From Chrysochromulina tobinii (lineage: Eukaryota > Haptophyta > Prymnesiales > Chrysochromulinaceae), in the NCBI GenBank assembly GCA_001275005.1, contig JWZX01000725.1, forward strand, positions 1 through 17,482: a DNA stretch of 17,482 bases, read 5' to 3'. Under the pieces are notes generated by a model, which was given only the letters and a program-made list of their open reading frames with translations, searched no databases and was not told the DNA's origin. The translations under genes were made by a program, and so were the position numbers. Below are positions 6,617 to 13,872 of the stretch, in pieces (the first letter of the stretch is position 1; the number at the start of each line of letters is the position of its first letter).

Positions 6617-8476
6617 ATGGCTGAACGACCCAAAAGGCAGGCCTCACAGGAGTTGGAGCGCTCCGATAGTCAACACGAAGTGCTCGAGGCTGATTCCAAC
6701 GCGCCCGCAAAGCCACGCCGACCATCACGAATAAGGACGATTTCGAACAAGATGTTCAGACTCTTTCGCCGGAGCTCCAAAGATCTTGGTGGGACGAGCT
6801 CCGAAGGGGCGGCAACGCCTCCGGCTCTGGCCGTATCCAGCTCCACATCCATGAAAGATGCCGAGCCGGATGCTGATCAAGAACCCGATGCAGTGGCGAT
6901 GCACTCGCACCCATCGTCTCCGGGCCACGAAGGGATCACAGATGAGCGCTCCGAGTTCGCAGAGCTCTCGCGCCTGACGGAGGTCTCTGTTGAAGAGTCT
7001 ACGAGTGAGCCGCTCTCGCTGCACGGCAGGTCGCTCCACCAGCGGCAAGGGGACGCGAGCTTCTGCACATCCGCTGCCGGCCCTGCCGTGCCGCTGTCGG
7101 TTGCGTGCCCGCCGATGCTAAAAGGGAGGGCGTCAAGCAAGTTGTCAGTCAGCAGTCTCGTGAACATGCTGAGCGGCTCCATGTCGAGCCTCTTCACGCC
7201 GCGTTCGCCTCGCGGAGGGCAGAGCGGTGCCAGCGCGGGCGGCATTGAGGGCGGCGGTGGTGAGGGTGGCAGCGAGGTTGGTGCAGGGGAGGGCGGCGGT
7301 AAGGGTGGCGGCGAGGGTGGTGGATGGGAGGGCGGGGATGGCAATGGCGATGGTGCGAGTGGCGGTGGCAAGGTAGAGAGTGAGAGTGGCGGTGGCGGTG
7401 GCGGTGGCGGTGGCGGTGGCGTCATCCATGGCGTCGGCGTCGGCGAGGGTGGCTCAGCGGCCGACATGCCCTTAGTGGCGGAGGACGAGGGCGCATTCCT
7501 GGGCGCTAAGCGGCCGAGGACCCCTCCGTGGGAGTACTCCTGCGAGATTGAGGAGATGGTGGAGATTGCGGACCAGTATGGGAGCGACGCCCCTCTTGAG
7601 CACATGATCGACCTTCACCAGCTCGAGATGATCGTGCGCGAGCAGGCAGCCGCAGCCGGCGATCTCGAGGAGGAGATGGTTTCGCCTGGGCAGGTTGCTC
7701 TGCGGGAGCTCGCCGAGATGCTCGACCCGGCAGATTTGCATCGCATCGGTGCCACGTTTGGTATGATCGCCTCGCCATTCTCCTTGCCGCCGCCGCCAAT
7801 GGCCGGCGGCGAGGGGCTGCCCAGCGCGTTGCGCACCTCAGAAGACCAAGGACACCTACACGCCTCACACCTACAAGCCATGCCTGTGCACCTGCCCGGC
7901 GGCAGTATCGGCAGTTGCAGCACCGCCAGCAGCAGCGGCAACAGCGGCGGCAACAGCAGTGGCCGCGTCGGCGGCGGAGGCGGCGGCGGAGGCGCGGGCG
8001 CGACCGACGGTCGTGTGCGAAACACAATGGGCCGCAAGGAATGGTCGGCCGAGGAAGACCAAGCAATCATGGAGGGTGTCGCTCTACACGGCCAAAAGTG
8101 GCGCGTGATCGCGCAGCTATTCCCCGGGCGCACCGACGATGCCGTGCGTAACCGTTGGAAGCGACTCTCTGCGGAGATGGCAGAGGGGCTCACCGAGGGA
8201 CTTATCGAGGGTCTCGACGGCTCAGCGGCGGTGGAACCCAGGGCTGCGGCCGGGGCAGCGGCCAAGGGGGAGGCGAAGCAGGCGGCGAACAAGGAACGGC
8301 TCGCGTGGAGCAGAGCGGAGGACGCCAAGATTGTCGAGTGCGTACAATCCTTTGGCCTCAAATGGAGTCGCATCGCCGAGCAGCTCCCCGGCCGCACCGT
8401 CCACGCGATCCGCAACCGCTTCCATCGACTGCAGACGCTCCAGGCGGAGCAGGCGGCGTTGGCGGCCGCCTCATAG
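6617..8476 (+). CDS. Two-repeat Myb/SANT DNA-binding protein with Gly-rich region
   Basis: The protein is 619 aa from the ATG at 6617 (context GAAAATGG); the open frame reaches back only to a GTG at 6590. Two Myb repeats lie at the C-terminus. Repeat 1 (about 474-518) has Trp476, Trp495 and Trp514 at the canonical 18-residue spacing, with recognition helix GRTDDAVRNRW. Repeat 2 (about 562-606) has Trp564, Trp583 and Phe602, with helix GRTVHAIRNRF. The repeats are separated by about 45 Ala/Gly/Glu-rich residues, unlike the contiguous R2R3 of plant and animal Myb. The N-terminal part is basic then Ser-rich (RIRTISNKMFRLFRRSSKDL), followed by a poly-Gly/Glu tract (about 205-275), an acidic helical segment (about 300-380) and a second Ser/Gly tract. 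It is probably a nuclear transcription regulator; targets are unknown. KRPRTPP (about 297-303) could be a nuclear localisation signal. Confidence 0.85.
   Translation: MAERPKRQASQELERSDSQHEVLEADSNAPAKPRRPSRIRTISNKMFRLFRRSSKDLGGTSSEGAATPPALAVSSSTSMKDAEPDADQEPDAVAMHSHPSSPGHEGITDERSEFAELSRLTEVSVEESTSEPLSLHGRSLHQRQGDASFCTSAAGPAVPLSVACPPMLKGRASSKLSVSSLVNMLSGSMSSLFTPRSPRGGQSGASAGGIEGGGGEGGSEVGAGEGGGKGGGEGGGWEGGDGNGDGASGGGKVESESGGGGGGGGGGGVIHGVGVGEGGSAADMPLVAEDEGAFLGAKRPRTPPWEYSCEIEEMVEIADQYGSDAPLEHMIDLHQLEMIVREQAAAAGDLEEEMVSPGQVALRELAEMLDPADLHRIGATFGMIASPFSLPPPPMAGGEGLPSALRTSEDQGHLHASHLQAMPVHLPGGSIGSCSTASSSGNSGGNSSGRVGGGGGGGGAGATDGRVRNTMGRKEWSAEEDQAIMEGVALHGQKWRVIAQLFPGRTDDAVRNRWKRLSAEMAEGLTEGLIEGLDGSAAVEPRAAAGAAAKGEAKQAANKERLAWSRAEDAKIVECVQSFGLKWSRIAEQLPGRTVHAIRNRFHRLQTLQAEQAALAAAS
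7228..7422 (+). repeat. GGY-rich coding tract (poly-Gly) in the Myb gene
   Basis: An irregular run of GGC/GGT codons with GAG interruptions ends in a pure (GGTGGC)n-like stretch coding eleven glycines. It is G-rich on the coding strand and may form G-quadruplexes or vary in length. The opposite strand stays open and gives a false Pro-rich ORF. Confidence 0.75.
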
Positions 8477-8862
8477 TCTGCGGCTGGCGCAGTCTCATAG
8501 GACTAGAGGGAGGAGGCCAGACTGAGGCTCTTTGGAGAGCGCGAATCGCACAGACAACCCACGCCACGGCCCGATTGAAAAGTCACTCAGTGCCCGTTCA
8601 GTGCAACTGCTACTGGGGCTTCCCACAGCCCGCCTCCGTTCCCCTTACAATCCCCACCACCTGATTCAAAACCAGTGAGAAAAATCAAAGTTTCTAGGGA
8701 TTTCCAGATCCAGATAGGTCGACTCAACGATAGACGTGAAACTGCGCCGATTGGGACGAACCCCTCGAAATTTTGTTTCCGATCTATGTAGGCACCAGAC
8801 CAACGACGAGCGTGAAGCGCAACCATCCTGCTTTTGGCTCGCCGCGGTGCTGGAGAAGGAGC
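8477..8862. other. Intergenic region between Myb and EF-hand genes
   Basis: This 386-base gap has no recognisable gene or RNA. The right half (8660-8790) is clearly richer in A/T than the flanks and probably carries the promoter of the EF-hand gene. No repeat or clear core-promoter element was seen. Confidence 0.4.
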
Positions 8863-10254
8863 ATGTTCAGTTGGCGTGCCAAGGATCATGCTCAGCTGGC
8901 GATGGTGCCGGCGCCGGTGAGCGGAATGCCTCCATCTGCACAGCGCCAATGGGCTTCCAGTCCCAGCGCCGCACCAGCATCGCCTCGTGCTCAGGAACTG
9001 GAGAATAGTAGCAAAACCAGCGTGCCAGCGTCGTCGGTTCGGATCTCGGACCAGACCATGTCGACCTTGAGTGCGATTGATGAGGCGGCGATCATCACTG
9101 CCTTTGCGACGGCTGACAAGGACGGCAGTGGCGGGCTCGACTTTACCGAGCTCAACGATGTGCTGTTGTCGCTCAACAATAATCTGACAGACGACGAGCT
9201 ACGCGCAATCTACAGAGTATGCGACCCGAACGGAGATGGCCACGTGACGATGATGGAATTTCTTAAGGTAAGGACCGGCGGTAGGACGATGCCGAGGCGG
9301 CCGAGCCCACACAGGACGCCTGGGTTAGGGTTAGGATTGGACAGGCCTGTCAGCCCGTCTGTCGAGCGCATACTGCGGGCCTCCCCGGACGACATGACCA
9401 GCTTTGGGGAGCGGCTCGAAGAGCATCGTCTGTATGGTGGGAGTGGCTCGAAGGCGAGCTCCGCCGCCCCCATCCCGCCACGCACTCCGCTAAGCCCAGT
9501 GCCGGAAGCGGAGCCGTTGTCACCCATGCTCGAGGCGGCGCTGGAGGCCAGTGCTGCCCTAGGTGCCGCTGAGGCGCGCGCTGCGGCCGCGGAGGCGGCA
9601 GCTAGGAGGCTCGAGCACGAGCGAAGAGACGCGCACGATTGTGCAGCTTTGCTGTGCGCTGTGCTGATCGGCATGGCTCTCGTCCTGCTGGCCGTGGGCG
9701 GCGGAGGCTTGTACTACCTCGACACGATTCTGCCCGACCCACCTCCTTCAATGCCGCCGCCCTTGCCGCCGCCCTCGTCGCCGCCGCCGCCGCCCATGCC
9801 GCTCTCGCCGCCGCCGCCCTCGCCCTCGCCGCCGCCACCGCCCTCACCGCCGCCATCATCGACGCCCGTGTCACCGCCGCGGAAACCGCCGCCACCCTCG
9901 CCACCGCCCCCACCACGGCCACCGCCCTCGCCGCCGCCCCCACCACGGCCACCACCCTCGCCACCACCCCCATCACCGCCGCCACCCACGGTCAGTGCGA
10001 TGCAGATCTGGGTGGGCCGCCTATTTGGGGTTCAGCCCGATCATCCTCCCACTCGCTCCGAGGCAATCATCCTCCTCGCTCTCGTCACCACGGCTCTGCT
10101 TGCGTGGTACGACGTCTGCCGGCGCTTAGCAGTACTACGCCTGCTTAGGAAGTCGCAGCTCATTCACGATACCTTGGACCTTCACGCTGAGGTGACACAG
10201 ACCTCCGCCGGATTCGCGGTTTCGGTCGGCAGCAACTTAAAGAGCTTGCACTGA
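8863..10254 (+). CDS. EF-hand protein with two membrane spans flanking a (Ser-Pro)n loop
   Basis: The protein is 463 aa from the ATG at 8863; the frame opens upstream only at a TTG. An ATG at 9058, just before the EF domain, would give 398 aa. Two canonical EF-hand loops are present: DKDGSGGLDFTE (85-96) and DPNGDGHVTMME (121-132), a calmodulin-like Ca2+-binding pair. A disordered linker and an Ala/Glu-rich helix (about 223-258) follow. Next are a hydrophobic span (about 260-286), a loop of SPPPP-type repeats (about 292-375), a second span (about 400-417) and a basic tail. There is no N-terminal signal peptide, so the likely topology has both ends cytosolic and the proline-rich loop outside. 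Such loops resemble hydroxyproline-rich wall or matrix proteins of algae and plants (extensin, pherophorin). A Ca2+-responsive tether between membrane and matrix is inference. I do not recognise this architecture as a named family. Confidence 0.75.
   Translation: MFSWRAKDHAQLAMVPAPVSGMPPSAQRQWASSPSAAPASPRAQELENSSKTSVPASSVRISDQTMSTLSAIDEAAIITAFATADKDGSGGLDFTELNDVLLSLNNNLTDDELRAIYRVCDPNGDGHVTMMEFLKVRTGGRTMPRRPSPHRTPGLGLGLDRPVSPSVERILRASPDDMTSFGERLEEHRLYGGSGSKASSAAPIPPRTPLSPVPEAEPLSPMLEAALEASAALGAAEARAAAAEAAARRLEHERRDAHDCAALLCAVLIGMALVLLAVGGGGLYYLDTILPDPPPSMPPPLPPPSSPPPPPMPLSPPPPSPSPPPPPSPPPSSTPVSPPRKPPPPSPPPPPRPPPSPPPPPRPPPSPPPPSPPPPTVSAMQIWVGRLFGVQPDHPPTRSEAIILLALVTTALLAWYDVCRRLAVLRLLRKSQLIHDTLDLHAEVTQTSAGFAVSVGSNLKSLH
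9322..9335 (+). repeat. Telomere-like GGGTTAGGGTTAGG inside the EF-hand gene
   Basis: A short run of TTAGGG-type sequence encodes the GLGLGL in the linker after the EF-hands. It is too short to call an interstitial telomere and may be chance or a repair scar. Confidence 0.5.
9736..9987 (+). repeat. CCGCC-rich coding tract for the (Ser-Pro)n loop
   Basis: About 250 bases of CCG/CCA/CCC codons broken by TCG/TCA encode repeated SPPPP and RPPPSPPPP units. Two copies of CCCCCACCACGGCCACC lie near 9907 and 9940. Strong C/G strand asymmetry suggests slippage-prone DNA; unit number may vary between alleles. Confidence 0.8.
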
Positions 10255-10607
10255 AGAGCCATTTGAATCTCTTCGTTTCGCGTTGCCGGCGTTTGACGAT
10301 GTAATACAAGTGTACAATGTGCACCTCTAAACGCGGTTCTGGTGGGATACTTTTCGAACTCGGACACAGTTTATGAGCGCAATATGAGCGCAAAGGTGCA
10401 GAGCGGAGAGTGCAATCGGAAGGGCGGCGGCGCTCTTCGCGGGCCGGTCCACCCCAAGCTCTATTCTCACCTCAAGAGCGTTGCAAGATGCAGACGTTCA
10501 CAGTCTCAATCAAATTCAGAGGCTCCAGCGCCCTCTCGGCGCCGCCGGCGGCCTCACGCTCGGCTCACGGCGGCGACGGACGAACTGACGGTGTGCTTTG
10601 GATTGTG
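10255..10607. other. Intergenic region upstream of the GH89 gene
   Basis: A short inverted repeat GAAGAG/CTCTTC (10253-10258 and 10269-10274) sits at the EF-hand gene stop, and ATGAGCGCAA is repeated at 10373 and 10384. The GH89 frame is open through 10410-10607 and has an upstream ATG at 10488, so the last part may be coding if that start is used. Confidence 0.4.
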
Positions 10608-13256
10608 ATGTCCACCGCTCTCATCATCGCGACGCTCGCGGCCGGCCACTCACATGCACAAGTGAATCCCACAGCTGCCGCACGCGCGCTCATTCAGCGC
10701 ACGGCGCCCGCACTTGCGGATGCCTTCTCGCTCGAAGTGTTACCACAGCCGAACGGGGCGATGCAGCTGGATTCTGACGGCAAATCAATCATCCTGCGTG
10801 GATCCGGCGCGGTCGAATTGGCATCTGCCTTCAACTGGTATCTCAACGACTATCTGAACGTCACCATCGATTGGAGCACCTACGGCGACAAGCAATTGCC
10901 CACATCTGGGCCTCTGCCACTGCCTGAGAAGAGCCCAGTGGTATCCCGACGTGTCGCGTGGACCTACTACATGAATGTTTGCACCTATGGCTACAGCCTC
11001 GCGTTTGTGCCGTGGAGCTACTGGGAGCAGCACATCGACTGGATGGCCATGCAGGGCATCAACCTGCCGCTCGCCTTCCTTGGACAAGAATGGGTCTGGG
11101 CGCGCGTCTTCGAGAGCTTCAACATCAGCCTCGCCGAGCAGCAGTCCTTCTACTCGGGCGCAGCCTTCCTGCCGTGGTTCCGCATGGGCAACATGCAGGG
11201 CTTTGGAGGGCCGCTGTCGGACAGCTGGATGACCGCCCGTCGCGACCTGGCCATCAAGGTCTTCGCGCGCATGCGAGAGCTTGGGATGACGCCCGCGCTG
11301 AGCGCTTTTGCTGGCCACGTGCCTGCAGCGTTCGCGACACATTTCCCGTCGGCCAAAATCTCACGCTCGCCCGACTGGGCCGGCTTCGACTTGGCCGACC
11401 CGGTGACTGCGCCGTACGCTGATGTTTGGTTGCTCGATCCCGCGGAGCCTCTGTTCGTTGAAGTAGGCAAACGATTCATCGAGCTGCAGACGGCGACGTA
11501 CGGTACGGACCACATTTATCAGGCCGACACGTTCAACGAGATCGCGCCGCCCACGCACGACCCGGACTATCTACGCGCCTCGAGCGCCGCCGTGTACGCG
11601 GCCATGGCCGCGGCCGACCCGTCGGCCATCTGGCTCATGCAAGGCTGGCTCTTCCAGAGCAGCTGGTGGACAAATCGTGACATTCAGGCGTATTTGGGCG
11701 GTGTGCCGCGCGGCTCGATGTGGCTGCTTGACCTGTTTGGCGACTCCAACCCGATCTGGTCGAAGACGGCCTCATACTACGGCCATCCCTTCATCTTCTG
11801 CACGCTCCTCAACTTTGGCGGCCAGCAGGGCATTGTGGGCAACACGCCTCGCGTCGTGACGGGGTTCGAGGCCGCATTGGCCAACAGCACTGTCAACGGG
11901 GTAGGCATCACGATGGAGGGTATCTGGACGAATTACAACATGTTCGAGCTGCAGCTGCTGCTTACGTGGGAGGGGGCGCGCTTCACCCCAGGCACGGTCG
12001 CACCCAAGTACGACCCGGTCGCGTACCATGCCGCTTATGGGCATCGTAAATATGGCGGGGTCGCGCACCCATCGGCCGTCGCCGCATGGGCACTGCTTGG
12101 ATCGACCATCTACAGCGGCAACGGCGGCGGTTTCGGCTCGATCATCTCGGGTGTGCCCTCACTGGCGGGCATCAACTGCCCGCACCCACCGATTGGCGAG
12201 CAGCCGCCCTCTCCCGAGGCTCCGCCCGGCTACGAGCGACGGCATCCCCTCGATGGGTACTGGGATCCACCCCCTGGCGCACGGCTCAACAGGTCGGTCA
12301 CTGAGTGCGCCGATCTGTGCGATGCTGCGGGAGACCAGTGCGACGCCTTTGAGGTGTACATTCACTACCCGCCCGATCGCGGCGATTGCTACCCGATGCT
12401 CAGCGCCAATAAGCCATTTGTGCCGATGGGCGCGGAGTCGCGCACGTACCTCAAGAAGAAGCCCATGCAGCCTCAGGCTGTCCGAGAGGCCGATGGAGTG
12501 GTCGTTGGCGCCGCCGCCGCTGCTGTCTCAAGGGAGCAGCGCGTCTCGCAGGCAAGTGGAGCCGCGGCTCGGGATGCAGCCTGCGCCCTCGACAGCGCTT
12601 CAGCTTCACGGCGCCGGGCCGAGGCTAGCACCTTCCAATCGGTGTGGAAGCTCCTCCTCGAAGCAAAAGACTCCCACGGACACGTACCAAGCTTCCGCTT
12701 TGACGTCGTAGACGTGGGCCGCGAGGTGATTGCAGCCAACTTCACGGCCATGTTTGCCGTCTACAACGCCAACTTCGTGGCGAAGAACGCAGCGGCGACC
12801 GCCGTGCTCGCGCGACAACTGCTCCAGACGATCGACGACTATGAGAGACTGCTCTCGACGGACGTCAACTTTTTGCTCGGACGATGGATTGCGTGGGCGC
12901 GCGATTGGGGCGAGGATGCGGAGGCCAAGGCCCTCCTTGAATACGGCGCGCGCAACCAGCTGACGCTCTGGGGACCCACCGGCCAGATCAACGACTACGC
13001 CAAAAAGGAATGGTCGGGGATCGTAGCGACCTATTATAAGCCACGATGGGCAAAGATGCTCAACGCGGCACAGGCCTACCTCGAAGGCGGTGCCACTGGC
13101 TCGTGGGCGGACGCGAGCGTCGAGTACTGCCGCGACACCTGGGCCACCCTAGAGAAGCCATGGCAGACCGACTACACGACAACCTTCCCGACCACGCCGA
13201 CGGCCGACACCATCGACGTGGCGTTGTCTCTGATGAGTGTGTATGGCGCGCAGTAG
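10608..13256 (+). CDS. Alpha-N-acetylglucosaminidase (GH89, NAGLU-like) with inserted Cys-rich module
   Basis: GH89 enzymes remove terminal alpha-linked N-acetylglucosamine, as lysosomal NAGLU does in heparan sulfate breakdown. From the ATG at 10608 the protein is 882 aa and begins with a standard signal peptide (MSTALIIATLAAGHSHA); an in-frame ATG at 10488 would add 40 residues. Family blocks run in order: an N-terminal domain, YYMNVCTYGYS, WEQHIDWMAMQGINLPLAF, FAGHVPAAF, GTDHIYQADTFNEIAPP, WLMQGWLFQ, LLDLFGDSNP and LTLWGPTGQINDYAKKEW. Glu311 (codon 11538, in DTFNE) and Glu437 (codon 11916, in MEGI) match the catalytic pair of human NAGLU (Glu316, Glu446). Sequons such as NIS and NVT fit secretion. 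The C-terminal helical domain is interrupted at about 524-671 by a Pro-rich stretch, a four-Cys segment resembling a PAN/Apple domain and an Ala-rich linker, all absent from the animal enzyme. A vacuolar or secreted site is inferred. Confidence 0.93.
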   Translation: MSTALIIATLAAGHSHAQVNPTAAARALIQRTAPALADAFSLEVLPQPNGAMQLDSDGKSIILRGSGAVELASAFNWYLNDYLNVTIDWSTYGDKQLPTSGPLPLPEKSPVVSRRVAWTYYMNVCTYGYSLAFVPWSYWEQHIDWMAMQGINLPLAFLGQEWVWARVFESFNISLAEQQSFYSGAAFLPWFRMGNMQGFGGPLSDSWMTARRDLAIKVFARMRELGMTPALSAFAGHVPAAFATHFPSAKISRSPDWAGFDLADPVTAPYADVWLLDPAEPLFVEVGKRFIELQTATYGTDHIYQADTFNEIAPPTHDPDYLRASSAAVYAAMAAADPSAIWLMQGWLFQSSWWTNRDIQAYLGGVPRGSMWLLDLFGDSNPIWSKTASYYGHPFIFCTLLNFGGQQGIVGNTPRVVTGFEAALANSTVNGVGITMEGIWTNYNMFELQLLLTWEGARFTPGTVAPKYDPVAYHAAYGHRKYGGVAHPSAVAAWALLGSTIYSGNGGGFGSIISGVPSLAGINCPHPPIGEQPPSPEAPPGYERRHPLDGYWDPPPGARLNRSVTECADLCDAAGDQCDAFEVYIHYPPDRGDCYPMLSANKPFVPMGAESRTYLKKKPMQPQAVREADGVVVGAAAAAVSREQRVSQASGAAARDAACALDSASASRRRAEASTFQSVWKLLLEAKDSHGHVPSFRFDVVDVGREVIAANFTAMFAVYNANFVAKNAAATAVLARQLLQTIDDYERLLSTDVNFLLGRWIAWARDWGEDAEAKALLEYGARNQLTLWGPTGQINDYAKKEWSGIVATYYKPRWAKMLNAAQAYLEGGATGSWADASVEYCRDTWATLEKPWQTDYTTTFPTTPTADTIDVALSLMSVYGAQ
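12177..12620 (+). other. Insertion within the GH89 C-terminal domain, PAN/Apple-like
   Basis: About 148 residues separate the GH89 segment ending SLAGIN from the one beginning ASTFQSVWKLLL, which adjoin closely in NAGLU. The middle contains SVTECADLCDAAGDQCDAFE and later DCYPM, with cysteine codons at 12306, 12318, 12339 and 12387. The C-x3-C-x6-C spacing followed by an aromatic residue and a distal Cys fits PAN/Apple modules, which bind carbohydrate or protein. It is flanked by Pro-rich and Ala-rich linkers. The domain name is a pattern judgement. Confidence 0.55.
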
Positions 13257-13872
13257 GGCTGTGCGCGTACAGAGGCAAACGTGTTTAAGAGTAGAGCGAT
13301 GTCCGAAGAGCCGGGTTGGGCGAGAACTACCAACTAGCAAGTGGGAGTGAGGCCATTCGTGATACGTGTGGGTGTGCGTGGGAAATATTAAAAGATGTGC
13401 TAAAAGTGGTGGCTGGTGGTGGTGCGGTTTTTTTAGTATATTAAAGCTTGGTATGTAACAAAGTACATAATACCGTACTCGGGAGAAACACGAGCAAAAG
13501 CGCTCAGGCCTCAGCGCGGGCCTTTGGGGCTCCCCGCTACATGATGTCGTGCTTTGGTGCTCGTCCTGGTCCACACTAGTGATTCACATTCAGTGCTCGC
13601 ACGCACAGGCTCTTCGCTGTAAGCTGTATCGCTGTACGCTGATGAGTGATGAGTGTTCACGCAGTCACACTGTGCTGAAGTTTCCCTGGTTGGTCCTGTT
13701 GCCATGGCTATTGCTCCTGTTTCTCCAGTTCCTCAGGCTGTCCCTTGTGTTTCTTGTGCGTTCCTTGTGTCCTGACGTGCTCGTGCCCGGTCGGAGCCCT
13801 GAAATACATTGAGTTCCAGATCTGCAGCTGCGCCTAAATGACTGCAGTAGTGTTGTGTGAGGTTTCCTCCTC
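13257..13872. other. Convergent intergenic region with AT-rich 3' flank
   Basis: This 616-base gap lies between the GH89 stop and the stop of the minus-strand membrane protein gene. It includes an unusually AT-rich stretch (about 13380-13480) with a T-run and a TATGTA/TACATA inverted repeat (13452-13457 and 13464-13469), probably 3' UTR and polyadenylation sequence. A hydrophobic short ORF on the plus strand (13549-13812) is not convincing. No RNA gene is seen. Confidence 0.45.

Noticed and set aside
6877-7605. Pro-rich minus-strand ORF resembling an extensin
   Set aside because: It is the complement of the Gly-codon tract in the Myb gene; GGC/GGT codons read backwards give Pro/Ser.
9322-9335. 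Chromosome-end or interstitial telomere
   Set aside because: Only about two TTAGGG units inside an open coding frame; too short to support a telomeric origin.
9268-9344. 77-base intron ending TTAGGATTGGACAG in the EF-hand gene
   Set aside because: The sites look good, but removal shifts the frame into a sequence that loses the membrane spans and meets a stop.
9602-9989. Gly-rich or Val/Ala-rich minus-strand ORFs
   Set aside because: They are mirror images of the CCG-rich proline loop of the EF-hand gene.
13549-13812. 87-aa hydrophobic plus-strand ORF in the convergent gap
   Set aside because: Leu-rich stretch from CT-rich 3' UTR-type sequence, with a TTG start and no conserved feature.
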